In this document: positions 24,927 through 32,908 of the stretch, piece by piece | Layout: each line of letters opens with the position of its first letter | How positions within the stretch are numbered: position 1 is the stretch's first letter | Origin: DATFDN01 sp963756495 | GTDB taxonomy: Bacteria; Pseudomonadota; Alphaproteobacteria; Acetobacterales; Acetobacteraceae | Reading direction: 5' to 3' | Length of the DNA stretch: 64,000 nucleotides | NCBI GenBank assembly: GCA_963756495.1 | Contig: CAVWNS010000014.1 | Coordinates: 248,001-312,000 of the forward strand | Translations under genes and position numbers: made by a program | Notes under the pieces: generated by a model | Seen by the model: only the letters and a program-made list of their open reading frames with translations | Told to the model about the DNA's origin: nothing | Databases searched by the model: none

Positions 24927-26234
24927 CTACTCGGTCTCCAGGCTGAACTGCTCGGCCTCTTCGTCGTAGCTGAACAGCTCCGCGTACCGCCCCCAGGCCA
25001 CCGCCGCACGCAAGGTGCCCTCGGCGTACTCGGGCGACATATGGTCCTCCAGCTCGTCGCGGAAGCGCACTGACGAGGCACGATGGTTCCAGCGCTCGTC
25101 CAGGACGCGCCGGATCATGGCAACCAGCGGCACGTTGGCGAGAAGCGCGTTGGCGAACAGGCGCTTGCGTTCGTCGACGTCGGCGGCCGCGAAGGCTCGG
25201 CCAGCATCGCTCAGGACGATGTCGCCCTCCTCCAGCCAGGCGAAATGCAGCAATTGCAGCGACTCGCCCAACGGAAACAGGTCGTCCAGTTCCAGCTGAA
25301 GCGCGCCGGCCAGCGCCGGCAGGTCGGCCCGACCATCATAGGGGGGCGCCGCGAGCGCCTCTATGAGCCCGGCCATGAGATTGGTGCCGACGCGGGGCAG
25401 CGGCAGGGCGATATTCGCCGGCGCCGGGGGACCGGCATGGCGCGGTCCCACCTGGGCGCGGCGTGTCATCAGCCCGTAGATATCGTCCACCAGCTCGCGG
25501 AACGCCGGGTCGAGGCGATTGCGCGGGTGCGGGAAGGGTACGGGCAACTCGTGCGCGACCCGCCCCGGATTGACGGAGAACACCAGGATGCGGTCGCACA
25601 TCAGCACCGCCTCCTCAATATTGTGCGTGACCATCAACACCGATTTTACCGGAAGCCGCCGCTCCGACCACAGATCGATCAGATCGGTACGCAGCGTCTC
25701 GGCGGTCAGCACGTCCAGCGCGCTGAACGGCTCGTCCATCAACAGCAGGTCGGGATGCACCACCAAGGCGCGCGCCAGCCCGACGCGCTGGCGCATTCCG
25801 CCGGACAGTTCCTTGGGATAGGCGCTCTCGAACCCACCGAGGCCGATGAGGTCGATCGCCTGCTCGGCGCGGCGCCCTCGCTCTGCCCGGGGGACGCCGC
25901 GCGCCTCCAGGCCCAACTCGACGTTCTCCTGCACGGTGAGCCACGGGAACAGGGCAAAGCTCTGAAACACCATCGCCACACCCGTCGGTGGCCGATCGAT
26001 CGGGGTCCCGTGCCACAGAACCTGCCCGGCAGTCGGGCGCAGCAGGCCGGCGACAATGCGGAGCAGCGTCGATTTCCCGGAGCCCGAGCGGCCGAGCAAG
26101 GCCACCATCTCCGCTTCGCGCAGCGTCAGGTTCACGTCGTCGAGCACGACCAGATCGGCGTTCGGCTCCTTGTGGTATGCCTGCCGGCAACGCCGCATTT
26201 CCATCAGCACGGGGGCGTCGATCTTGGCGGGCAT
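24927..26234 (-). CDS. ABC transporter ATP-binding protein with C-terminal AAA-associated domain
   Basis: A 435-residue nucleotide-binding subunit related to the nitrate/sulfonate/taurine importers. Motifs: Walker A GRSGSGKST, Q-loop FQSFALFPWLT, signature ELSGGMRQRVGLARAL, Walker B LLLMDEPFSALD, switch His VTHNIEEA. Residues ~285-435 form an extra winged-helix-like AAA-associated region (LPALAGALQLELDDLFPLGE...) absent from ordinary SsuB/TauB. It ends one base from selB on the opposite strand and lies 11 bases downstream of its permease. No binding-protein gene is adjacent. Confidence 0.88.
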   Translation of the reverse strand: MPAKIDAPVLMEMRRCRQAYHKEPNADLVVLDDVNLTLREAEMVALLGRSGSGKSTLLRIVAGLLRPTAGQVLWHGTPIDRPPTGVAMVFQSFALFPWLTVQENVELGLEARGVPRAERGRRAEQAIDLIGLGGFESAYPKELSGGMRQRVGLARALVVHPDLLLMDEPFSALDVLTAETLRTDLIDLWSERRLPVKSVLMVTHNIEEAVLMCDRILVFSVNPGRVAHELPVPFPHPRNRLDPAFRELVDDIYGLMTRRAQVGPRHAGPPAPANIALPLPRVGTNLMAGLIEALAAPPYDGRADLPALAGALQLELDDLFPLGESLQLLHFAWLEEGDIVLSDAGRAFAAADVDERKRLFANALLANVPLVAMIRRVLDERWNHRASSVRFRDELEDHMSPEYAEGTLRAAVAWGRYAELFSYDEEAEQFSLETE

Positions 26235-26245
26235 CGCGCGCTCTA

Positions 26246-27970
26246 TCAGCTCAGGGTCAGGCGCCGGCTGGCATACTCATAGAGCGGCCGCCACAGAAGC
26301 TTGTTGACGATCAGCACGAAGCCCGACATCACGGCCACGCCCAGCACCACTCGCGCCATCGCGCCCTTGTCGGTCGCCTCGGCAATGTAGGCGCCGAGCC
26401 CGTGGGCGACGAGCCGCGTGTCGCCCCAGGTCGCGACCTCCGCGACGATCGAGGCGTTCCACGATCCGCCGGAGGCGGTGATCGCGCCGGTCACATAGTA
26501 GGCCATGATTCCCGGTATCATCACCCGCTGCCACCACAGCCGTCCACGGAGCCCGAAGCTCGCGGCGGCTTCCCGCAAATCTCCTGGAAACGCCGCTGCT
26601 CCGGCAATGACATTGAACAGGATGTACCATTGAGTGCCCAACACCATCAGCGGCGTGAGCCAGATGTCCGGGTCCAGCCGAAAGCGCACGATGAAAAGGA
26701 CGAAAGGCGGGTAGAGCAGGTTGGCGGGGAATGCCGCCAGGAACTGCGCGAGCGGCTGCGCGCGCCGTGCCCAGGCCGGGCGCAGCCCCAGCCAGACGCC
26801 GACGGGAACCCAGATCAGGGTGGCAATCACCATCAGCACCGCGACCCGCGCCAGCGTGTAGCAACCGAGCACCACCACCCGTCCGACGTCTCCCCAGGTG
26901 AGCTGGCCGGCGACGAATTCCACGAGGCGTGTCATCGCCCAGACCAGCACGAGGCTGAGCACGACAATCCATACCGCATCGACCAGCCGCGAGGGCGGTC
27001 GCTGAAGGGCACCTCGCGGATTCACGCGGCCAAGCCGCAGGCCACCCGCCCAGGCAAGCGCGTCTCCTATCCCCTCCCCGGCTGCGCGCAGCAGGCGCGT
27101 GCGCCGAACCAGCCGCAGCATCCACGGATCTAGCGCCTCGGCCGTCGCCGTCGTCTCGAAACGGAACTTGGCCGACCAGGCGACGAGGGGACGGAACAGG
27201 AGCTGGTCATACAGCACGATGACCACCAGCATCGCGGCGATGGCGTAGCCGACCGCAGTGATATCGCGCTGTTGCAGCGCCAGCGCGACATACGACCCGA
27301 TGCCCGGCAATGTCCACGTCGTCTGCCCGACGGTGACCGCCTCAGCGGCGACGACGAAGAACCAGCCCCCGGACATCGACATCATCGTGTTCCACACGAG
27401 GCCAGGAACGGCGAACGGCACCTCCAGCCGCCAGAAGCGCTGCCAGGCTCCGAGCTGGAAGCTCTGCGCGGCTTCGACCAGGTCGGGTGGCAGGGTGCGC
27501 AGCGACTGGAACATACTGAAGGCCATGTTCCATGCTTGGCTGGTGAAGATCGCGAAGATCGCGGCCAGCTCCAGCCCCAGCACGCGGCCGGGGAACAGGC
27601 TCATGAAAAAGACGACCGTGAACGTCAGGAAGCCGAGGATCGGAACCGATTGCAGGATATCGAGCAGCGGAATCAGCACGATGCCCGCGCGCCGGCTCTT
27701 TGCGGCCGCGGTGCCGTAAGTGAAGGTGAAGACGAGCGAGGCAGCCAGCGCCGCGAACATCCGCAACGTCGTTCGTGCAGCATATTCGGGCAGGTGGACG
27801 GGGTCGAGGCTGATGGACAGCGCCTGAGGCGCGCTGATAGGGGCAAACGTGCCGCCGGCAACGCGCGCCATCGCAGCGAGGGCGCCAAGGACAAACAGGA
27901 TCGCGAACAGATCCCATTGATTCGGGAGCCGCCGCCCAGCAAGGAACGAGGGATGGACGGTGCTCGACAT
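26246..27970 (-). CDS. ABC transporter permease, two BPD-type permease domains fused
   Basis: A 574-residue inner-membrane protein consisting of two binding-protein-dependent permease units. The first is about 60-275, with EAA-like PPDLVEAAQSFQLGAWQRF; the second about 340-570, with LREAAASFGLRGRLWWQRVMIPG; a cytosolic linker joins them. One chain can thus supply both halves of the pore. Such fused permeases pair with ATPases bearing an AAA-associated tail, as here. The substrate (anion or metal oxyanion class) cannot be read from sequence. Downstream ATPase follows after 11 bases. Confidence 0.87.
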   Translation of the reverse strand: MSSTVHPSFLAGRRLPNQWDLFAILFVLGALAAMARVAGGTFAPISAPQALSISLDPVHLPEYAARTTLRMFAALAASLVFTFTYGTAAAKSRRAGIVLIPLLDILQSVPILGFLTFTVVFFMSLFPGRVLGLELAAIFAIFTSQAWNMAFSMFQSLRTLPPDLVEAAQSFQLGAWQRFWRLEVPFAVPGLVWNTMMSMSGGWFFVVAAEAVTVGQTTWTLPGIGSYVALALQQRDITAVGYAIAAMLVVIVLYDQLLFRPLVAWSAKFRFETTATAEALDPWMLRLVRRTRLLRAAGEGIGDALAWAGGLRLGRVNPRGALQRPPSRLVDAVWIVVLSLVLVWAMTRLVEFVAGQLTWGDVGRVVVLGCYTLARVAVLMVIATLIWVPVGVWLGLRPAWARRAQPLAQFLAAFPANLLYPPFVLFIVRFRLDPDIWLTPLMVLGTQWYILFNVIAGAAAFPGDLREAAASFGLRGRLWWQRVMIPGIMAYYVTGAITASGGSWNASIVAEVATWGDTRLVAHGLGAYIAEATDKGAMARVVLGVAVMSGFVLIVNKLLWRPLYEYASRRLTLS

Positions 27971-28010
27971 CAGTTGGGCCGGAATGGGACTGTTCCGGTC
28001 CCTTAGCGGC

Positions 28011-28520
28011 CTATGATCGGGCTGTCACGCCCGCCCCGCGTGACAACCCGGTGTCAGTCGCCCTCGGGGAGCCAGCCAGGCCGGTGCTGCCAAATCCGCC
28101 CTCCGCCCGCGCGGTCGCATCCAGGTCCGTGACCTCCCGCCACTCCGCCCGCATGACCGGGGCCAGGACCGCCTGGGCGATCCGCATCCCCCGCTCGACG
28201 GTAAACGCCGCCTCGCCCGCGTTCAGCACGATGACCTGGATCTCGCCCCGGTAGTCCTCATCGATCGTGCCCGGGCTATTGGCCAGCACGATGCCATGCC
28301 GCAAGGCGAGGCCGGAGCGCGGACGCACTTGCAGCTCGAAACCCGCCGGCAAGGCGATCGCGAGGCCGGTCGGGATCAACGCCCGGCCACCCGGGGCGAT
28401 GACACGCGGCGTGTCGATGGCGGCGAGCAGGTCCATCCCCGCCGCGCCTGCCGTCGCATAAGCGGGCAGGGCAAGGCCCACCCCGTGCGGCAGCCGGCGC
28501 ACCGCGACGGGAATCCTCAT
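28011..28520 (-). CDS. dut: Deoxyuridine 5'-triphosphate nucleotidohydrolase
   Basis: dUTPase hydrolyses dUTP to dUMP, preventing uracil incorporation into DNA. The five family motifs are visible in 169 residues: AGMDLLAA, RPRSGLALRHGI (catalytic Ser/Arg), GTIDEDYRGEIQV (catalytic Asp), the R-I-A-Q-A segment and the C-terminal RAEGGFGSTG loop. About 20 residues follow that loop, slightly longer than usual. Its ATG overlaps the coaBC stop by 4 bases. A GGGAC/GTCCC hairpin at 27986-28002 may end the transcript. Confidence 0.95.
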   Translation of the reverse strand: MRIPVAVRRLPHGVGLALPAYATAGAAGMDLLAAIDTPRVIAPGGRALIPTGLAIALPAGFELQVRPRSGLALRHGIVLANSPGTIDEDYRGEIQVIVLNAGEAAFTVERGMRIAQAVLAPVMRAEWREVTDLDATARAEGGFGSTGLAGSPRATDTGLSRGAGVTARS

Positions 28521-29722
28521 CGCAGCGCCTGGGCGATGCGCCGGGCCAGGCGGTCAGCGACCACTGTCTTGCCCATGCGCGGCCAGTCCTCGACTCCATC
28601 GGGGGTGATCAGGTGCACCACATTCTCCTCGCCCCCCATGATGCCCGTTTCGGGCGAGACGTCGTTCGCCACGATCCAGTCGCAGCCCTTGCGGACACGC
28701 TTCTCGGCTGCATTGGCCATCAATGCCTCGGTCTCGGCGGCGAAGCCCACCACCAGCCGGGGGCGATTCGCGCCCGCGGCCGACAGCGTGGCCAGGATGT
28801 CGGGATTGGCGATCAGCTCCAGCACCGGCGGAGCCGCGTCCGCCGTCTTCTTGATCTTGCTCCAGGACTGGCGCGCCACTCGCCAATCCCCCACCGCCGC
28901 CGCGCATACCGCGACATCGGCGGGCAGTGCGTCCAGGCAGGCAGCCAGCATCTGCTCGGCGGTGTCCACGCGACGCAACTCTGTCCCCGGCGGGGTCGGC
29001 ACGTTCACCGGGCCGCTCACCAGGGTTACACGCGCGCCTAGTCGGGCGAGCGCCGCCGCGATCGCATGACCCTGCCGGCCGCTGCTGCGGTTGGCGATGT
29101 AGCGCACCGGATCGATCGGCTCCTGGGTCGGCCCGCTAGTGACCAGCGCGTGCCGTTTCTGCAACGGCTGGTCAGGAAGCAGAGCCCGCTCGATCGCCGC
29201 CAGGATCGCCGGCGGCTTCGCGAGGCGCCCAGGGCCGAATTCGTGGCAGGCCATCGCGCCCTCGTCGGGGCCGACCACCGCCACCCCGCGCGCCGCGAGC
29301 GTCGCCATGTTCGCCTGAGTCGCCGGGTGCAGCCACATGCGCACGTTCATCGCCGGTGCCACCAGCACCGGCTTGTCGGTCGCCAGCAGCAACGTGCTGG
29401 CCAGGTCGTCCGCGAGCCCTGCGGCCATCTTGGCGAGGATGTTGGCCGAAGCCGGTGCCACCACGACGAGATCGGTGCTTCGCGACAGCTGGATGTGGCC
29501 CATTTCGCTTTCGTCGGTCAGCGAGAACAGCTCCGTGTAGACGCGGCTCTCGCTGAGCGCCTGTAGGGACAACGGGGTGACGAACCGCGCGCCGGCCTCG
29601 GTCAGCACGCAGCTCACCCCGCAGCCCCGCCCGCGCAACAGCCGGATCAGCTCCAGCGATTTGTACGCGGCGATCCCGCCGGCCACGATAAGAAGCACGC
29701 GGCGAGCGTCGAGCCCGCTCAC
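28517..29722 (-). CDS. coaBC: Bifunctional phosphopantothenoylcysteine decarboxylase / phosphopantothenate-cysteine ligase
   Basis: CoaBC makes 4'-phosphopantetheine for coenzyme A. The N-terminal flavoprotein CoaC domain (1-190) shows GHIQLSR with the catalytic His, PASANILAKMA, PAMNVRMW and the ACHEFGPGRL active-site Cys loop. The CoaB domain (from ~195) opens with SGPTQEPIDPVRYIANRSSGRQG and contains the K-I-K-K segment that binds nucleotide. GTG 29722 is preferred because it overlaps the ubiE stop (GTGA); another GTG lies 9 bases upstream. Confidence 0.94.
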   Translation of the reverse strand: MSGLDARRVLLIVAGGIAAYKSLELIRLLRGRGCGVSCVLTEAGARFVTPLSLQALSESRVYTELFSLTDESEMGHIQLSRSTDLVVVAPASANILAKMAAGLADDLASTLLLATDKPVLVAPAMNVRMWLHPATQANMATLAARGVAVVGPDEGAMACHEFGPGRLAKPPAILAAIERALLPDQPLQKRHALVTSGPTQEPIDPVRYIANRSSGRQGHAIAAALARLGARVTLVSGPVNVPTPPGTELRRVDTAEQMLAACLDALPADVAVCAAAVGDWRVARQSWSKIKKTADAAPPVLELIANPDILATLSAAGANRPRLVVGFAAETEALMANAAEKRVRKGCDWIVANDVSPETGIMGGEENVVHLITPDGVEDWPRMGKTVVADRLARRIAQALR

Positions 29723-30474
29723 AGCCGCCACCCCGAATGGATTGCGGCGATGCCGCCCGACAGGTTGCGCCAGGCGACGCGGGCAAGGCCCGCCGTCCGC
29801 ATCATTGCGGCCAGTTCCTCCTGATCGGGGAAGGTGCGGATGCTCTCGGCGAGGTAGCGGTAGCTCTCCGCATCACCCGCGACCGCCTGTCCCAACCGTG
29901 GCAGCACGCGGAACGACCATGCGTCATAGGCCGGTCCCAGCGCGGCCACCTGCAGACGGCTGAACTCGAGGCAGAAGAATCGTCCACCCGGTCTGAGCAC
30001 GCGCCGCGCCTCCGCCAGCACGGCCGGCTTGTCCGTGCAGTTGCGCAACCCGAAGGCCATCGAGACCCGGTCCACTGCGCGGTCGGGCAGCGGGATCCGC
30101 TCGGCGTCCGCGACCAGGAACGTCAGCCCCGCCGCCAGCCCGCGCACCAAGGCCCGGTCGCGAGCCACCCCCAGCATCTGCTCGTTGATGTCGGAGAGCA
30201 GCACCGGGCCGCCTCCCTGTCCGAGCCAGCCAAAGCTCACGTCCCCTGTCCCGCCCGCTAGGTCCAGCAGCACGCGACCTGCCCGCGCTTCGAGCGCGCC
30301 GACCAGGATGCGTTTCCACGCACGGTGAATACCGAGCGACATCAGATCATTCATCAGGTCGTAGCGGGGTGCCACGCTGTCGAACACCTCGCGCACCAGC
30401 CGCTTTTTCGCGGCAGGGGGCACGCGGCGGAAGCCGAAGTCAGCGGTCGCGTCGTTTGGTGGGTTGTCGCTCAT
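29719..30474 (-). CDS. ubiE: Demethylmenaquinone/ubiquinone C-methyltransferase UbiE
   Basis: UbiE methylates the quinone ring in ubiquinone synthesis. The 251-residue protein starts at ATG 30474 and shows VFDSVAPRYDLMNDLMSLGIHR, the SAM motif LDLAGGTGDVSF, DINEQML, VSMAFGLRN and the C-terminal NLSGGIAAIHSGWR. All are diagnostic. It is the first gene of ubiE-coaBC-dut. In most alphaproteobacteria ubiB lies between ubiE and coaBC; here the two genes overlap directly, so ubiB is absent from this site. Confidence 0.95.
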   Translation of the reverse strand: MSDNPPNDATADFGFRRVPPAAKKRLVREVFDSVAPRYDLMNDLMSLGIHRAWKRILVGALEARAGRVLLDLAGGTGDVSFGWLGQGGGPVLLSDINEQMLGVARDRALVRGLAAGLTFLVADAERIPLPDRAVDRVSMAFGLRNCTDKPAVLAEARRVLRPGGRFFCLEFSRLQVAALGPAYDAWSFRVLPRLGQAVAGDAESYRYLAESIRTFPDQEELAAMMRTAGLARVAWRNLSGGIAAIHSGWRL

Positions 30475-30504
30475 GGCCGGGCACGTATAGCGTGCCTCGC
30501 GCCC

Positions 30505-31347
30505 ATGCCGGAACTCCCCGAAGTCGAGACGGTGATGCGGGGCTTGCGCGCCCGATTGGAGGGTCGCGTCATCGTGCGTGCCGAAGCGCGCCGCCCCGAC
30601 CTGCGCTGGCCGCTGCCGGCCGGACTCGCCGCACGGCTGACTGGCGCGCGCATCACCGGCTTCCGGCGCCGCGGCAAGTACATCCTGATGCGGCTCGATG
30701 GCGGCGACAGCGTCCTGCTGCATCTCGGCATGTCCGGACGCATGGTCCTGGCGCCCGTTGCGCCGCCCGGGCCGGCGGTCCTACACGAGCACCTCGCGTT
30801 GGAAACCGACGAGGGCTGGGAGGTCGGCTTCGTGGACCCGCGTCGCTTCGGCATGGTCGATTTGATGCCGACCTCCGCGGAGGACGCGCATCGCCTGCTC
30901 GCCGGGCTCGGCCCCGAGCCGCTGGAGGACGCGTTTACCCCCATGCTCTTGTCCGCTGCCCTGGCCGGCCGGCGTACCCCGATCAAGGCCGCGCTGCTGG
31001 ACCAGGGAGTCGTCGCCGGCCTGGGCAACATCTACGTAAACGAGGCGCTGTTCCGCGCCCGGCTCAGTCCGCGCCGCTCCGCCCATAGCGTCGTCGGAAA
31101 ACGCGCCGCGGCGCTTGTACCGGCGATCAAGGCGACGTTGATCGAGGCGATCGCGGCGGGCGGATCGAGCCTGCGCGACTACGTCCAGCCGGACGGTGCA
31201 CTGGGGTATTTTCAGCACGCGTGGCGGGTGTATGGGCGCGCGGGGGCGCCCTGCGAGCGGTGTCCTGGGCCGCCGGCCTGCGCCGGGGTGCGCCGGATCG
31301 TCCAATCCGGCCGCGGCACGTTCTATTGCCCGCGCACCCAGCGGTAG
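30505..31347 (+). CDS. mutM: Formamidopyrimidine-DNA glycosylase MutM (Fpg)
   Basis: MutM removes 8-oxoguanine from DNA and nicks the strand. The 280-residue enzyme begins MPELPEVETVMRG (catalytic Pro2 and Glu3), has the LHLGMSGRM loop, FVDPRRFG and VAGLGNIYVNEALFRA. The C-terminal zinc-finger region reads C-E-R-C, then P-P-A-C, then F-Y-C-P-R-T-Q: the usual last Cys is Thr, while an extra Cys appears earlier, so the metal site is rearranged or changed. It lies divergent from ubiE with 30 bases between start codons. Confidence 0.93.
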   Translation: MPELPEVETVMRGLRARLEGRVIVRAEARRPDLRWPLPAGLAARLTGARITGFRRRGKYILMRLDGGDSVLLHLGMSGRMVLAPVAPPGPAVLHEHLALETDEGWEVGFVDPRRFGMVDLMPTSAEDAHRLLAGLGPEPLEDAFTPMLLSAALAGRRTPIKAALLDQGVVAGLGNIYVNEALFRARLSPRRSAHSVVGKRAAALVPAIKATLIEAIAAGGSSLRDYVQPDGALGYFQHAWRVYGRAGAPCERCPGPPACAGVRRIVQSGRGTFYCPRTQR

Positions 31348-31387
31348 CTAGAAGCCGGGGCTTCGTCGGGCGAAGAGGAGTGGCGAC

Positions 31388-32170
31388 ATGGGCGACAGCT
31401 TTGAGATGATCCTGGTCGAGACGCACGGGCCGGTCGGGCTGATCCGCCTCAACCGCCCGCAGGCTCTGAACGCGCTCTGTGACCAGCTCATGACGGAGCT
31501 TGGCACCCAGCTTCTCGCCTTCGATGCCGACCCCGCGATCGGCGCGGTCGTGCTCACCGGCAGCGAAAAGGCGTTCGCTGCGGGCGCCGATATCAAGGAG
31601 ATGCGCGAGCGCACGCACCCGGCCGCACTGCTGGAGGATTTCATCGGTCGGCGGTGGGAAACGGTCCTGCAGGTCAGCAAGCCGGTCGTCGCCGCAGTCG
31701 CCGGCTTCGCTCTCGGAGGCGGGTGCGAGCTGGCCATGATGTGCGACATCATTCTCGCCGCCGACACCGCGAGATTCGGCCAGCCGGAGATCAATCTTGG
31801 CGTGATCCCTGGGGCTGGCGGGACCCAGCGGCTGACGCGCGCGGTCGGCAAGTCGAAGGCGATGGAGATGGTGTTGACCGCCCGCTTCATGGACGCTGCG
31901 GAGGCCGAGCGGGCCAATCTTGTCTCCCGGATCGTGCCCGCCGATCAGCTGGTGGGGGAGGCCGTCAAGCTGGCCGAGAAAATTGCCGCCCTGTCGCCGG
32001 TCGCCGTCGCCTTCGCCAAGCGGGCGGTCAACCGCGCCTTCGAGACCACTCTCGTTGAGGGTGTGCGGTACGAGCGGGCGCTTTTTCTCTCCCTGTTCGG
32101 AACACCCGATCAACGCGAGGGCATGGCGGCGTTCGTCGAGAAGCGCAAGCCCGCTTTTCGTCAAAGCTGA
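31388..32170 (+). CDS. Enoyl-CoA hydratase
   Basis: A 260-residue crotonase-fold enzyme that hydrates trans-2-enoyl-CoA in beta-oxidation. The oxyanion hole segments AFAAGADIKEM and GFALGGGCELAMMCD are present, with the catalytic Glu pair positioned in GGCELAM and GQPEINLGVIPGAGGTQRL. The gene sits between mutM and rpsT, an order conserved in many alphaproteobacteria. Start ATG 31388 follows GAAGAGGAG. No irregularity. Confidence 0.93.
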   Translation: MGDSFEMILVETHGPVGLIRLNRPQALNALCDQLMTELGTQLLAFDADPAIGAVVLTGSEKAFAAGADIKEMRERTHPAALLEDFIGRRWETVLQVSKPVVAAVAGFALGGGCELAMMCDIILAADTARFGQPEINLGVIPGAGGTQRLTRAVGKSKAMEMVLTARFMDAAEAERANLVSRIVPADQLVGEAVKLAEKIAALSPVAVAFAKRAVNRAFETTLVEGVRYERALFLSLFGTPDQREGMAAFVEKRKPAFRQS

Positions 32171-32278
32171 TACTCCCGGCTAGGCATTGGCTTGACGGCG
32201 GCCCGGCCGGTGCCTAGAACCCCCTCCCTTCGCTGCTCGGCCGGGATTGCCGGCTTGTTGATCGGGACGAACGAACGC

Positions 32279-32548
32279 ATGGCCAATACTGCCTCCGCGC
32301 GCAAGCGCATCCGCCAGACCCGCCGCCGGACGGAACGCAATCAGGCTCGCAGGTCACGGATGCGCACCTTCATCAAGAAGGTGGAGGCGGCGATCACGGG
32401 AGGTGACAAGGCGACAGCAACGGCGGCGTTGCAAGCCGCGCAACCGGAGATGCAGCGCGCTGCGGGGAAGGGCGTCATCCACGCCAACACGGTCTCCCGC
32501 CGCCTCTCGCGGCTGTCCGCGCGGATCAAGGCGATGCAGGCCGCCTGA
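32279..32548 (+). CDS. rpsT: 30S ribosomal protein S20
   Basis: S20 binds 16S rRNA early in 30S assembly. The 89-residue, strongly basic protein begins MANTASARKRIRQ and keeps the NQARRSRMRTFIKKVEAAI and GVIHANTVSRRLSRLSARI segments of the family. The ATG at 32279 removes an unlikely upstream extension. Neighbours (enoyl-CoA hydratase upstream, dnaA downstream) are the standard alphaproteobacterial order. Confidence 0.97.
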   Translation: MANTASARKRIRQTRRRTERNQARRSRMRTFIKKVEAAITGGDKATATAALQAAQPEMQRAAGKGVIHANTVSRRLSRLSARIKAMQAA

Positions 32549-32908
32549 GACACTTGTGTGACCGACTGTTGACGGTCGCTGTCACGCGCGTGATACTCAA
32601 GCTTAATCGAGTGGGTGGCCTCCTGCGCGGAGCGTAAACATGCCCCGTGCGCAGAACGTAACGTTCCAACGCTGAGCTAACTGTCAGCAACAAGCAACAG
32701 TGTCGGGCTTTGTGCTTCGAGAGCCGAAAACTTGTGGATTGTGCTTAGGGTTTTGTCTTACTCGATACATATCGGCTTATAGCAGAAAGCTGAACTAACT
32801 TGGTCGTGTTCCCTGGGCGTGTCGCACGGGCTGACACGGCTTTTCAAGACGGCCGGACGAGCCGTCCTGGCGACGAGGCGTTTCCCGGTGGCGTCAGAAA
32901 GCGGTTTC
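32549..32908 (+). other. 360-base intergenic region upstream of dnaA
   Basis: No gene is seen here. A perfect 12-base palindrome TCACGCGCGTGA lies at 32582-32593, and a GACCG/CGGTC hairpin just before it may follow rpsT. One weak DnaA-box-like match, TGTGGATTG (7 of 9 to the consensus complement), is at 32733-32741. The stretch 32660-32800 is AT-richer than its surroundings and probably holds the dnaA promoter. The lack of clustered DnaA boxes argues against this being the chromosomal origin. Confidence 0.5.

Noticed and set aside
32549..32908. Chromosomal replication origin
   Set aside because: There is no DnaA-box cluster or clear AT-rich unwinding element, only one weak box.
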